64,000 nucleotides of DNA from DATFRX01 sp035630615 (lineage in GTDB: Bacteria; Actinomycetota; Actinomycetes; Propionibacteriales; Nocardioidaceae). A program made the position numbers and the translations under genes. Below the pieces are notes generated by a model that was not told where the DNA came from, did no database searches, and worked only from the letters and a program-made list of their open reading frames with translations. The DNA lies in assembly GCA_035630615.1 (NCBI GenBank), contig DASQKI010000022.1, positions 1 to 64,000 of the forward strand. Direction: 5' to 3'. Below, piece after piece: positions 51,813 to 60,525 of this stretch. Within the stretch, counting starts at the first letter, position 1, and each line of letters starts with the position of its first letter.

Positions 51813-52741
51813 GCGATCCCCCCTCCGCCGCCGTGCGGCTGCTCAGGCAGGGCATCGTGGTCGCCGCTGCCGACCGATGCCGTACGGATATACCCTCGCG
51901 ATACACGCGTCTCCAGACGTCGCTGGAAGAACGTGAACACGATCGTGAGGCCCCAGTAGAGCCCGGCCGCGAGGACGAGCGCCTCGAGTCCCTTGACCTC
52001 CGCCTGACCGACGAGTGACGCCCGACGGAAGATCTCCGCGTTGGCGACCGTCGTGCCGAGGAACGAGACGAGCGCGGTGTCCTTTAACATCGCGATGAAC
52101 TCGTTGCCAGTCGGCGGGATGATCACGCGGAACGCCTGCGGCAGCACGACCTTGCGCATCTTCTGCCGGTACGTCATCCCGAGCGCGTCGGCCGCCTCGC
52201 CCTGCCCGCCGGCGACCGACTGGATGCCGGCCCGAAAAATCTCCGTCATATACGCGCCGTAGTTGAGGCCCAGCGCGATGGTCCCCGCGACCGCTGCCTC
52301 CAGGGTGAGCTGGGTGACGAAGGACTGGGGAAACAGGTCGCCGAAGCGGTCGTGCAGATTGCCCGCGACCTGCGGCAACGCCAGGTAGATCAAGAACATC
52401 TGCACGATCAGGGGTGTGCCGCGGAAGAACGACACGTAGAAGCCGGATATGCCGTACGCGATCGAGTTCGACGAGATGCGGGCGAGCGCTCCCAATATGG
52501 CCAGCACGGTCGCGAGCACGATGCCGCCGATCGCGATGTACAGCGTGTACAGGAGTCCGCGAGTGATGTACTCGAACCTGTCGAACATCCAGTCGGTGTC
52601 GAACTGCGCGATCCAGAAGAAGAAGGCCAGGAAGGCGAAGATCGCGACCCAAACGACAGCGACCTTGACGCGAAACGGCACTCGAGCGCTGGCGAGCGCC
52701 CACCGATCGAGCCGGTCGCTCATCGAACTCATCGCGCTCAC
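51809..52741 (-). CDS. Polar amino acid ABC importer, permease
   Basis: A 310-residue membrane protein. After one extra N-terminal TM (VKVAVVWVAIFAFLAFFFWI) the PAAT permease core starts at about residue 60 (ITRGLLYTLYIAIGGIVLAT). It continues with VSFFRGTPLIVQMFLIYLAL. The ATPase-contacting EAA loop reads GQGEAADALGMTYRQKMRKV-VLPQAFR. A charged tail rich in His and Gly ends it. The start overlaps the TAG of the binding-protein gene by one base; an ATG three codons later is possible. Confidence 0.92.
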   Translation of the reverse strand: MSAMSSMSDRLDRWALASARVPFRVKVAVVWVAIFAFLAFFFWIAQFDTDWMFDRFEYITRGLLYTLYIAIGGIVLATVLAILGALARISSNSIAYGISGFYVSFFRGTPLIVQMFLIYLALPQVAGNLHDRFGDLFPQSFVTQLTLEAAVAGTIALGLNYGAYMTEIFRAGIQSVAGGQGEAADALGMTYRQKMRKVVLPQAFRVIIPPTGNEFIAMLKDTALVSFLGTTVANAEIFRRASLVGQAEVKGLEALVLAAGLYWGLTIVFTFFQRRLETRVSRGYIRTASVGSGDHDALPEQPHGGGGGIA

Positions 52742-53652
52742 TACTGCTGCTGGGCCGTCAGGTCAGCTCCGTCGTACCACTTTTCGGACAACTCAGTGAG
52801 AGTGCCGTCAGAGTGCATCTCGCCGATGATCTCGTCGACGGCCTGGACCAGACTGGCGTCGTCGAGCTGAGAGTCCTTGTCGAATGCCACAGCGAGCGGT
52901 TCGTAGAACACCGGGTCACCGACGATCTTCACCGGCTGGTCGTTGGCGATGAAGGCCTCAGCCGTGGTCAGCGAGGTGATCACCGCGTCCAACCGGACGC
53001 CGTCGCCGAGCGCGAGATCTTGCAACGCTGTCGTGTCGGTGTCGTAACCGGTGGGATCGACGTCGTCAATCACGTAGTCGAACGTGTAGCCCTTGATGTT
53101 CAAGGACTTGGTCAGGAACTGGTCGTACGTGCACCCGCTGCAGACGCCGACGGTCTTGCCGTCGAGATCGGTCGAAAGGTCCTGGATCGAGGTGTTGTCC
53201 TCGTGCACCACGACGACGGCCGGCACGTAAGAGTACGGCTGGGTGAAGTCGAGCACCTGCTGCCGGTCGTTCGTCGGCGTCATCGAGCCGACGCTCATGT
53301 CCCAGCGATCGTTCCAGCTACCGGCCGTCAGGATGGTCCAAGACGGCGTCTGCCAGTCGATGCCGACGCCCAACTGGTTGGCGATCTCGGTGGCCACGTC
53401 GATGTCGAAGCCTTCGAACTCGCCGGTCTCCACGTTGAGGGACGACTGCGGCGGATACTTCGGGTCGGTCGACACCGAGATGGTGCCCTCTTCGCAGATC
53501 TGCGCAAGCAGATCTCCTGTCGCGTCAGTTGTGTCGCACACGCCACCCTCAGATGGCGGCTCGCTACTCGAGTCGTCGTCCGACCGAGAGCAGCCGGCCA
53601 TCGCAAGCGCAAATATGGACAACACCGACACGACAGCCGATGATCTACGCAT
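52741..53652 (-). CDS. Amino acid ABC importer, substrate-binding lipoprotein
   Basis: A 303-residue lipoprotein. The signal peptide ends in the lipobox LAMAGC, followed by a Ser/Asp/Glu-rich tether. The solute-binding domain shows ISVSTDPKYPPQSSLN, GEFEGFDIDVATEIANQLGV, WDMSVGSMTPTNDRQQVLDF and LDGKTVGVCSGCTYDQFL, typical of family 3 binding proteins. The CSGC pair could form a disulfide. ATG 53652 has AAGGGGA upstream. The ligand is a polar amino acid or cystine-like compound; the sequence does not say which. Confidence 0.92.
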   Translation of the reverse strand: MRRSSAVVSVLSIFALAMAGCSRSDDDSSSEPPSEGGVCDTTDATGDLLAQICEEGTISVSTDPKYPPQSSLNVETGEFEGFDIDVATEIANQLGVGIDWQTPSWTILTAGSWNDRWDMSVGSMTPTNDRQQVLDFTQPYSYVPAVVVVHEDNTSIQDLSTDLDGKTVGVCSGCTYDQFLTKSLNIKGYTFDYVIDDVDPTGYDTDTTALQDLALGDGVRLDAVITSLTTAEAFIANDQPVKIVGDPVFYEPLAVAFDKDSQLDDASLVQAVDEIIGEMHSDGTLTELSEKWYDGADLTAQQQ

Positions 53653-53783
53653 GGGTCCCCTTCTCATTGACGCGAACCGAGACTATCGCCGGGCACAAAG
53701 CGTTGTCACGAGGTCCTAGGTCACGATTACTGACCCATAAGTCAATTCCGGGGGAGGGTCGATCGCCGATCGGACCCAGCGTA

Positions 53784-56309
53784 TTACGGCATGCTCAGCG
53801 CCCGGATCGGCACGTTGGCGTCGGAGAGACCCTGCAGCAGCGGCCCTAGCTTGGGGTGCTCCTCGGCCGACCAGCCGTGAGGATTGGCGATCAGGAACCG
53901 CATGACAGGGCCTGCGTCGACGCGGATCGACCGAAGGTGGAGCGAGTCGATCACCGCGGCCGTCGCACGAGTGTCCGCGTCCGACACCGTCAGCCGGATC
54001 GGGCTCGGAACCTGGGGGAGGGTCGAGGCCGCAGCTCGGGCCGTCCGCTCGGCCGCGGCGCGGGTCGGCGATCCGACCGGCGCGGCCGCGCGCATGGTCG
54101 CGGGATCGGGTGTGAGCAGGGCGTTGCGGAAGATCCGCGCCGTCCCGTCGGTCCAGGCCCGGAATGTCGGGTCGAACGAGAACGTGATGGCTCGGCCCTG
54201 TCCGACCGCCTCGTCAACCACGGCGGAGGTTTCCGCGAGCGACTCGGCACCGATGTCGAGCCCGGAGACGAAGAAGTCCTCGCTCGACTCTGACGGGAAG
54301 GTGGCGACCGACGTCCCCCGGCCAGGCGACATGACGGCGTCGTCATTGAACATCGCGTACGCGAATGGGCCGACGCCTTGGCCGAGCGGACTGGACTGGT
54401 CGATCCGCATTCGGACCAGACTGCCAGGCATGTTGGTGTTCGCCGGGCTCAGGACAGCGGTCGAGGCGCCGATCCGGGTCGCGATCTCGGCACCGCCGGC
54501 CCAGGCGATCAGCCGGCCGCCGCCGTTGACCCAATCCACCATCGCCTTCTTGCCCTTCGAGCCGAGCGCCTGGAGGCCGTAGTTCGCATAGCCGTCCGGG
54601 ATCACCAGCTCGTCGAGCCCGGCGAGGGCGCCCGAGCGGATGTCGTCGGCCGTCAGGTCGGTGAAGTCGAGATCCCACCGCTGATCGAACAGCCAGCGCA
54701 CCGCACCGGCCGACTCGATCGCCGCCGAGCTGCTCGGGATCTGGAACAACCCGATCGTCGGCGGATCGGCGGGCGGCGCTGGTGGGGTCGGCTCGGCCAC
54801 CGGGTCGACCAGCTGGGCGGACGGGCTGACGACGGCTCCGGTCCAGCCGCCCGGGACGTTCATGAGCAGCGGGTTGCTCCACGCGGTCACGTCGAACGTC
54901 ACGTCGTACGGGATGTAAGTGTCCTCGTTCAGCATCGCCTGGATCCAGTGCTTCTCGGCCTGGGCGAGGGGGATCCAGTACGTCCCGGCCGGCAGCGTCT
55001 CGTCTCGCCCGGCCCGTCCGTACGGATGGAACCCCGGCACGGTCGTGGGCCTGGTGAGCCGGTAGACGTCGACGTCCATTCGCTGGAGCCGGCGCACCAT
55101 CGACTGAGTCTCGTACGCCTTCGTCGAGTCATCCAGCAAGAAGTAGCTGCGTACCCGCGCGTCGGGCACCGGCTGCAACAGCTTATGGGTCTTCTGGAAC
55201 ACCGCGTTCGGCTCCAGCACGCCCTCGACGCCTTCCTGGTAGGCCTCGACCCAGGCGCCGTGCCAGTCGGTGAGCAGCTGCGTCTTGTCGCTTCCAGCCT
55301 CGAACAGCGCCGTCCAAGTCGTGACGTAGTGCTCGTACGTCCGCTGCGAGATCGGGTCGCCCGAGTACTTCTCGAGCGTGATGCCGGCCGAGTTGAACGA
55401 CAGGCTCGGCACTGTGTCACCGAAAATCGCGCCGAAGAAGTCGTACGGCTCGTAGTTGAAGAACTGAATCTTCTGCCGGTCGAACTCGGCCGCGAAGGCC
55501 GCACCGTACGCGTCGTTCCATCCCTTCACGGTGTCGGAGACCTCGTGGTAGATCGGGTCCGAGTTCGGCGGGAAGAAGTAGTCGAAGAAGCCGAACTCGT
55601 GCTCGTCGAGGTCGAGCTGCGGCGGGTACTGCCGGAGCAGCTCGATCTTTCCGTCGGTTTCCGGCTGCGTCCGCGCCATCCAGTCGCGGTTCATGTCGAA
55701 CCCGTACGCGTTGCGCCGGGTGTCGGCCTCCCGGCCGTCGGGATTCTGGATCGGAAGCATCACCACGATGGCGTGGTCCAGGATGGTGCCGGCCGCGCAG
55801 TCGGTCCGGTCAGCCAGCTCGTACAGCACGCGCAGCAGGGCGTCGGTGCCGCTCTCCTCACCGCCGTGGACATTGGCCTGCAGATAGAGGATCGCCGGAG
55901 TCGTCGCGGCCAGCTCGGCGGCCTCGTCGGCGGGAGTTGCCGGGTCTTTGAGATCACCGATCCGGGATCGGATCGACTGCAGCCCAGCGGGCGTCACGTT
56001 ATCGGGGCGGCCGACGACGGCGTACCGCAGCGGACGGCCTTGCACCGAGGTCGCGGCCGTGCCGGTCACCACCATGTCGCTGGCGGTGTCCACCGCCGCG
56101 AGATAGGCGTCCGACTGCGCCGTCGTCACCTCCTGCGAGCCGATCGGGAATCCGAGCACCTGCTCCGGCGTCGGTGTCGTCCCGCGGAACTCCGGCGTGG
56201 TCCCGAATGCCGAGCACTCGGGCTCGGCACTGGACGGGATGGTGAGGACCGCGAGTGATGTCGCGACGAGTGCCGCGGCACTGAGTAGTGTCACCGAACG
56301 CTTCCGCAT
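53784..56309 (-). CDS. Secreted M14 zinc carboxypeptidase
   Basis: An 841-residue extracellular protein with a signal peptide (LLSAAALVATSLAVLTIPSS). The M14 domain covers about residues 60-400. LYLQANVHGGEESGTDALLR gives the zinc His and Glu of HxxE, NPDGREADTRRNAYGFDMNR the substrate Arg and Asn, and DLDEHEF a further His. About 440 more residues follow, with a beta-rich linker (PVAEPTPPAPPADPP) and a glutamine-amidotransferase-like domain (ELVIPDGYANYGLQALGSKG). That layout matches large actinobacterial M14 enzymes. It probably trims peptides or peptidoglycan-derived substrates outside the cell. Confidence 0.87.
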   Translation of the reverse strand: MRKRSVTLLSAAALVATSLAVLTIPSSAEPECSAFGTTPEFRGTTPTPEQVLGFPIGSQEVTTAQSDAYLAAVDTASDMVVTGTAATSVQGRPLRYAVVGRPDNVTPAGLQSIRSRIGDLKDPATPADEAAELAATTPAILYLQANVHGGEESGTDALLRVLYELADRTDCAAGTILDHAIVVMLPIQNPDGREADTRRNAYGFDMNRDWMARTQPETDGKIELLRQYPPQLDLDEHEFGFFDYFFPPNSDPIYHEVSDTVKGWNDAYGAAFAAEFDRQKIQFFNYEPYDFFGAIFGDTVPSLSFNSAGITLEKYSGDPISQRTYEHYVTTWTALFEAGSDKTQLLTDWHGAWVEAYQEGVEGVLEPNAVFQKTHKLLQPVPDARVRSYFLLDDSTKAYETQSMVRRLQRMDVDVYRLTRPTTVPGFHPYGRAGRDETLPAGTYWIPLAQAEKHWIQAMLNEDTYIPYDVTFDVTAWSNPLLMNVPGGWTGAVVSPSAQLVDPVAEPTPPAPPADPPTIGLFQIPSSSAAIESAGAVRWLFDQRWDLDFTDLTADDIRSGALAGLDELVIPDGYANYGLQALGSKGKKAMVDWVNGGGRLIAWAGGAEIATRIGASTAVLSPANTNMPGSLVRMRIDQSSPLGQGVGPFAYAMFNDDAVMSPGRGTSVATFPSESSEDFFVSGLDIGAESLAETSAVVDEAVGQGRAITFSFDPTFRAWTDGTARIFRNALLTPDPATMRAAAPVGSPTRAAAERTARAAASTLPQVPSPIRLTVSDADTRATAAVIDSLHLRSIRVDAGPVMRFLIANPHGWSAEEHPKLGPLLQGLSDANVPIRALSMP

Positions 56310-56488
56310 GGCGTCCTCCCTCGTGAGGAACGAGCGTATTGCCGGCAGGCGAGTCAGTAAAGGTTGACGGTCACGGTCGGCCGGAACCGATCGACTCCGC
56401 TGAATCCGGCGAGGTCGGTGCGGAACTTATTGACTGACGGGTCATTTAGGGGATGTCGCGATCGGCGTCGAGCGCTTAGGGTTTGGTC

Positions 56489-57691
56489 ATGGTGAAGACC
56501 ACGCCGTTCCACGATCGCCTTGCGCCGCTCAACCGCTCCGGCCTTTGGGGTCATTGGTCCGGTTACCTGTCGGCGCTGAAGTACGACATGTCCTCCAAGC
56601 ACGAGTACTTCGCGATCCGAAACGGCGTGGGTGTCTTCGACACATCGCCGCTGTTCAAGTACTGGATCCGCGGCCGCGACGCCGAGCGATTCCTCGGCGG
56701 CGTACTCACCAGGGACATCCGCAAGTGTCGGCCCGGACACGCGCAATACAGCGTGTGGTGCGACGACCGCGGCTATGTCCTCGAGGACGGCGTGTTCTTC
56801 CGGCATTCCGACTCGGAATTCTTCCTGACCGCCGCGCGACCCAACCTGGGCTATCTCAGCGATCTCGCAGTCGGCTATGACGTCGCGATCGAGGACGTCT
56901 CCGACGACTACGGCGCTTTGGCCGTCCAAGGGCCTCGATCGCGGGCCGCGCTGGCGACGATCGCTCCCGAGGTCAACGACCTGGCGTACTTCGACCACGC
57001 CGCGGCCAAGATCGGTTCGACCGCGGTCCGGATCTCACGCACCGGCTACACCGGCGATCTCGGCTTCGAGGTCTTCGTGCCGGCCGACGACGCCGGCACG
57101 GTGTTCGACGCCATCATGGACGCCGGGCGCGGACACGGCATGCGGCCCTTCGGCGAGGAGGCGCTGCTCATGTCCCGGATCGAGGCCGGGTTGCTGCTGA
57201 TCGACGTGGAGTTCGGATCCAGCCGCCTGGCCTACACCGACCAGGAACGCTTCACGCCCAAGGAGCTCGGGCTCGGCTGGATGCTGCGCGGCATCGACGC
57301 CGACGACCGGCCGTTCATCGGGCGCGACGCGATCCGGCGGGAGCTGGCCGACAAGACTTCTCGCTGGGCGATGACCGGACTCATCGTCGACTGGCGCGAC
57401 TATGACCAGCTGCACGCCGAGGCCGGCCTGATCACGCCGAAGGACCCCGTGCCGCTGCCGTGGGAGTCGATGCTCTATGACGTCAAGAGCGGCGACCAGG
57501 TCGGCTATGCCACGACGCTGATGTACTCGCCGGTCCTGCAGCGCCACATCGGGCTGGCCCGGGTTCAGCCGGAGTACGCCGCGCCCGACTCCGAGGTCCA
57601 CGTCGAGATCACCATCGATCACGCCTACCAGCGGGCTCGTGCTTATACGGCCCGGGTGCCCCTCTTCAACCCCGAGCGAAAGACAGCCTGA
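56489..57691 (+). CDS. Aminomethyltransferase-like (GcvT-family) folate-binding protein
   Basis: A 400-residue protein of the GcvT/DmdA superfamily. The first domain has EYFAIRNGVGVFDTSPLFKY, GRDAERFLGGVLTRDIRK and the tetrahydrofolate-site words YGALAVQGPRSRAALATIAP and ISRTGYTGDLGFEVFVP. The C-terminal barrel includes WMLRGIDADDRPFIGRDAIR. It is not next to gcvH or gcvP, so it is unlikely to be the glycine-cleavage T protein. It starts 3 bases before an FAD oxidoreductase gene, suggesting a joint demethylation. TAGGGT at 56477-56482 places transcription at the ATG, so it is probably leaderless. Confidence 0.85.
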   Translation: MVKTTPFHDRLAPLNRSGLWGHWSGYLSALKYDMSSKHEYFAIRNGVGVFDTSPLFKYWIRGRDAERFLGGVLTRDIRKCRPGHAQYSVWCDDRGYVLEDGVFFRHSDSEFFLTAARPNLGYLSDLAVGYDVAIEDVSDDYGALAVQGPRSRAALATIAPEVNDLAYFDHAAAKIGSTAVRISRTGYTGDLGFEVFVPADDAGTVFDAIMDAGRGHGMRPFGEEALLMSRIEAGLLLIDVEFGSSRLAYTDQERFTPKELGLGWMLRGIDADDRPFIGRDAIRRELADKTSRWAMTGLIVDWRDYDQLHAEAGLITPKDPVPLPWESMLYDVKSGDQVGYATTLMYSPVLQRHIGLARVQPEYAAPDSEVHVEITIDHAYQRARAYTARVPLFNPERKTA

Positions 57692-57694
57692 CCC

Positions 57695-59290
57695 ATGACG
57701 CAAAGCACCGAGTATGACGCGATCGTCGTCGGCGGCGGCCACAACGGGCTCGTCAACGGCGCCTACCTCGCCAAGTCAGGTCTGCGGACCCTGATCCTCG
57801 AGCGCCGACACCTCGTCGGCGGCGCCGCGATCACCGAGGAGCTCTATCCCGGCTTCCACTTCACGACGTTCTCGTACGCGTTGAGTCTGCTGCGACCCGA
57901 CATCGTCCAAGAGCTCGACCTCGTCAAGCACGGCTTCCTGCCGATCGAGATGCCGTCGTCGTTCGCCCCGACAGAGGACGGCGACTATCTCCTGCTCGGC
58001 TCTGACGAGGACGAGAACATCCAGGAGATCCGCCGCCACTCCAAGCACGACGCCGACACGTACGAGCGCTACGAGCACGACATGTCCCGCGTCGTCCAGC
58101 TCGTGCGGCCGCTCATCGACAAGGCGCCACCCGACCTGTGGGGCAAGACACCCGAAGACGGCGAGGCGCTTGCCGAGTTGGTCTCCCAACTCAAAGGCGT
58201 CGAGCCGAAGGTGCTGCACGACCTGGTGCGGCTGCTGACCGGCTCGGCCGCCGACTTCCTCGACGACTACTTCGAGAGCGACATCCTCAAGGGCTACATC
58301 GCCTCGTCCGGGATCATCGGCACCAAGGTCGGGCCGATGTCGCAGGGCTCCGGGCTCGTCCTGCTCTACCACACGATGGGCGAGCACGACGGCGAATACG
58401 GCATGTGGGGCTTCCACAAGGGCGGCAACGGCGGCTTCACCCAGGTGGTGGCGCGGGCGGCCCAGGCCTACGGTGCCGAGATCCGGCTGGAGTCGCCGGT
58501 CGACTCCGTCATCACCAAGGACGGCCGGGCGGTCGGCGTGGCGCTAGCCGACGGCACCGAGTTTCGGGCGCCCGTCGTGGTCAGCGCCCTCGATCCGCGC
58601 CGGACCTTCCTCGAGATCGTCGACCGCCGCGAGCTGCCCGGAGAGTTCGTCGAGGACATCACCCGGTTCCGCTTCCAGGGCACGTCGGCCAAGGTCAACT
58701 TCGCCCTCGACGGCCTGCCGGCCTACCCCGCGCTGCGTGATCGGAACGACCAGTACGGCGGCTTCATCAACATCGGGCCGACGATGGAGTACCTCGAACG
58801 GGCCTACGACGACGCGAAGTACGGCTGGTACAGCTCCCGGCCCTACATCGACGGCGCGATCCAGTCGGTCATCGACCCCGACATGGCGCCACCAGGCAAG
58901 CACGTCATGTCGAACTTCATCCAGTACGCGCCGTACGAGCTCAAGAACGGCGACTGGGACGCCGAGCGGGACAAGTTCGCCGACACCGTGCAGGCGACGC
59001 TCGAGTCGTTCTTCCCGGGCTTCGGCGACCTGGTGCTGCATCGCGAGGTCGTGACGCCGCTCGACATCGAGCGCACCGTCGGGCTGTCGGAGGGCAACAT
59101 CTTCGCCGGTGAGTTCCTCGCGCCACAAATGTACTTCTTCCGGCCGGCGCCTGGGTGGAGCCAATACCGCACGCCGATCGACGGCTACTACCAGTGCGGC
59201 TCGGGCACCCACCCCGGCGGCTGTGTCATCGGCGCGCCGGGCAAGCTCGCGAGCCAGCGGATCATCCGCGACCTCAAGAACGGCGACTGA
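57695..59290 (+). CDS. FAD-dependent oxidoreductase, PYROXD2/phytoene-desaturase-like
   Basis: A 531-residue flavoprotein. YDAIVVGGGHNGLVNGAYLA is the GxGxxG FAD loop, and TLILERRHLVGGAAITEELY the following GG doublet. GGNGGFTQVVARAAQAYGAE is the typical CrtI/PYROXD2 word, and HPGGCVIGAPGKLASQRIIR closes the FAD domain. There is no crtB or crtE nearby, so a carotenoid role is not supported. Translational closeness to the GcvT-like gene suggests that the two act on one methylated amine or similar substrate. That is inference. Confidence 0.87.
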   Translation: MTQSTEYDAIVVGGGHNGLVNGAYLAKSGLRTLILERRHLVGGAAITEELYPGFHFTTFSYALSLLRPDIVQELDLVKHGFLPIEMPSSFAPTEDGDYLLLGSDEDENIQEIRRHSKHDADTYERYEHDMSRVVQLVRPLIDKAPPDLWGKTPEDGEALAELVSQLKGVEPKVLHDLVRLLTGSAADFLDDYFESDILKGYIASSGIIGTKVGPMSQGSGLVLLYHTMGEHDGEYGMWGFHKGGNGGFTQVVARAAQAYGAEIRLESPVDSVITKDGRAVGVALADGTEFRAPVVVSALDPRRTFLEIVDRRELPGEFVEDITRFRFQGTSAKVNFALDGLPAYPALRDRNDQYGGFINIGPTMEYLERAYDDAKYGWYSSRPYIDGAIQSVIDPDMAPPGKHVMSNFIQYAPYELKNGDWDAERDKFADTVQATLESFFPGFGDLVLHREVVTPLDIERTVGLSEGNIFAGEFLAPQMYFFRPAPGWSQYRTPIDGYYQCGSGTHPGGCVIGAPGKLASQRIIRDLKNGD

Positions 59291-59302
59291 CCGCGACGCT
59301 CT

Positions 59303-59389
59303 CCCGCCGACATTGCGCGACCCGCCCACATCATCGCACCGAGATTGCGCGTCTCCCCCCAGCTGAATAGGCAAGACGCGCAATCTCGG
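59303..59389. repeat. GCGCGTC-family repeat between convergent genes
   Basis: CCGAGATTGCGCGTCT (59339-59354) is the exact reverse complement of AGACGCGCAATCTCGG (59374-59389). A variant copy CCCGCCGACATTGCGCGACC lies at 59303-59322. The block fills the gap between the oxidoreductase stop and the stop of the minus-strand gene. Confidence 0.8.
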
Positions 59390-59401
59390 CACCGGAATGG
59401 G

Positions 59402-60292
59402 TCAGAGCGTGATATCGACCCACTGCGGCTCGTACGGCATCAGGTCCGGGTCAATCAGGTCCCCGTTGGTGTCGTACGCCCGCCACTCGATCCGAAGCTC
59501 GTCGACACCCTCGTACTCGCCCGGCCGCACCCAAGCGCTCCAAAAGACGAGACCGTCATGTGGCTTCGAGACCGTCCACTGCTCCGGCCCACCCGGCGTG
59601 CCGAGCCGGAATTCGACCCGGTCGACCGTATCGGCGACCCGGAAGAAGCCCCACGACAACCAGAAGTCGCCAGGAACCTCGTCCGACGAGGCGAACCCGT
59701 GATCGTAGAACGGCTTGAAGGCAACGATCGGGTGCACCGCACCAGGCACCGGCATGTGCGCGACGTCTTTGGCCAGCGTCCCGAAGTCGGCCCCATCGGA
59801 CTCGGAAACGCCGTCCTCAATGTTCGCCGAGCAATCAATCAGTTGGCCCTCCGGCGACCTCGCGACGATCATGCCTCGCTCCCCCCAAAGGTCGGCGTAT
59901 CGCCGCGCGAGAACGACGTCATAGGCATCTATGGCAGTGCCCGCGCAATTAAGGAGGATCGGCCGGATCTGATCCGCGGACATCGGGCCGCGATCGAAGT
60001 CGGAGGGCTCGGCCGTCGGCTCCACGGTCGGCTCGACCTTGCTCCCGTGCGCCGAGCCGGCCGGCGCGACACCGCTATCCGACCCATCGTCGCCGGACGG
60101 GACGACCGCCACGGCGCCGATCACCGCGGCCACCGCACCGATCGCCAGTGCACCGCTCGCACCAGCGACCTGGACCCGATGCCGCTTGCGGTCTCTGCGC
60201 GCGTGGGCGAGCAACTCGGTCGGCTGCACCGGCAGCGGCCGGTCCGCGTCGTCCGCCGCTCGCATCAGTCGGTTGTGTAGTTCGTCGTTCAT
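59402..60292 (-). CDS. Hypothetical single-TM membrane protein with extracytoplasmic domain
   Basis: A 296-residue protein. The first 40 residues are cytoplasmic (MNDELHNRLMRAADDADRPL), and one TM helix follows at about 43-65 (ASGALAIGAVAAVIGAVAVV). A Pro/Glu/Thr-rich linker (VEPTVEPTAEPSDF) and a 190-residue outer domain with CAGTAIDAYDVVLARRYADL and LIDCSANI (a Cys pair) complete it. This layout resembles anti-sigma-like or envelope sensor proteins, but no sigma gene is adjacent and no zinc motif is present. GAGGGAGGG precedes ATG 60292. Confidence 0.65.
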   Translation of the reverse strand: MNDELHNRLMRAADDADRPLPVQPTELLAHARRDRKRHRVQVAGASGALAIGAVAAVIGAVAVVPSGDDGSDSGVAPAGSAHGSKVEPTVEPTAEPSDFDRGPMSADQIRPILLNCAGTAIDAYDVVLARRYADLWGERGMIVARSPEGQLIDCSANIEDGVSESDGADFGTLAKDVAHMPVPGAVHPIVAFKPFYDHGFASSDEVPGDFWLSWGFFRVADTVDRVEFRLGTPGGPEQWTVSKPHDGLVFWSAWVRPGEYEGVDELRIEWRAYDTNGDLIDPDLMPYEPQWVDITL

Positions 60293-60428
60293 GACGCTAG
60301 CCCTCCCTCGAGGCCCAAGCTCGCTGGCTCGTCGTCGTAGTCGTTCGACACGACCCCTCCCGTCCTCGTCCTCACGTTCTACACGGAACGAAGCGGTGCG
60401 GCGGTTGGTCGCGGCGACCAATCCTCGC

Positions 60429-60525
60429 GGGCGGGACGCGCAACCTCGACGCGAAGAAGTGGGCGGGACGCGCAAGGTCGGCGGGAAGAAACGGACGGGA
60501 CGCGCAAGGTCGGCGCGAAGGGGGG
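60429..60525. repeat. GCGCGTC-family repeats, three tandem units
   Basis: Three units of about 31 bases begin GGCGGGACGCGCAA (the third GGACGGGACGCGCAA) and end GGCGCGAAG or a variant. They are direct copies rather than a palindrome. The last unit ends at the purD stop codon. Confidence 0.75.

Noticed and set aside
57695..59290. Carotenoid phytoene desaturase
   Set aside because: The fold is shared, but no phytoene synthase or GGPP synthase gene is near, and the coupling is to a GcvT-like gene.
60429..60525. CRISPR array
   Set aside because: The three tandem units share almost their whole length, so there are no unique spacers.
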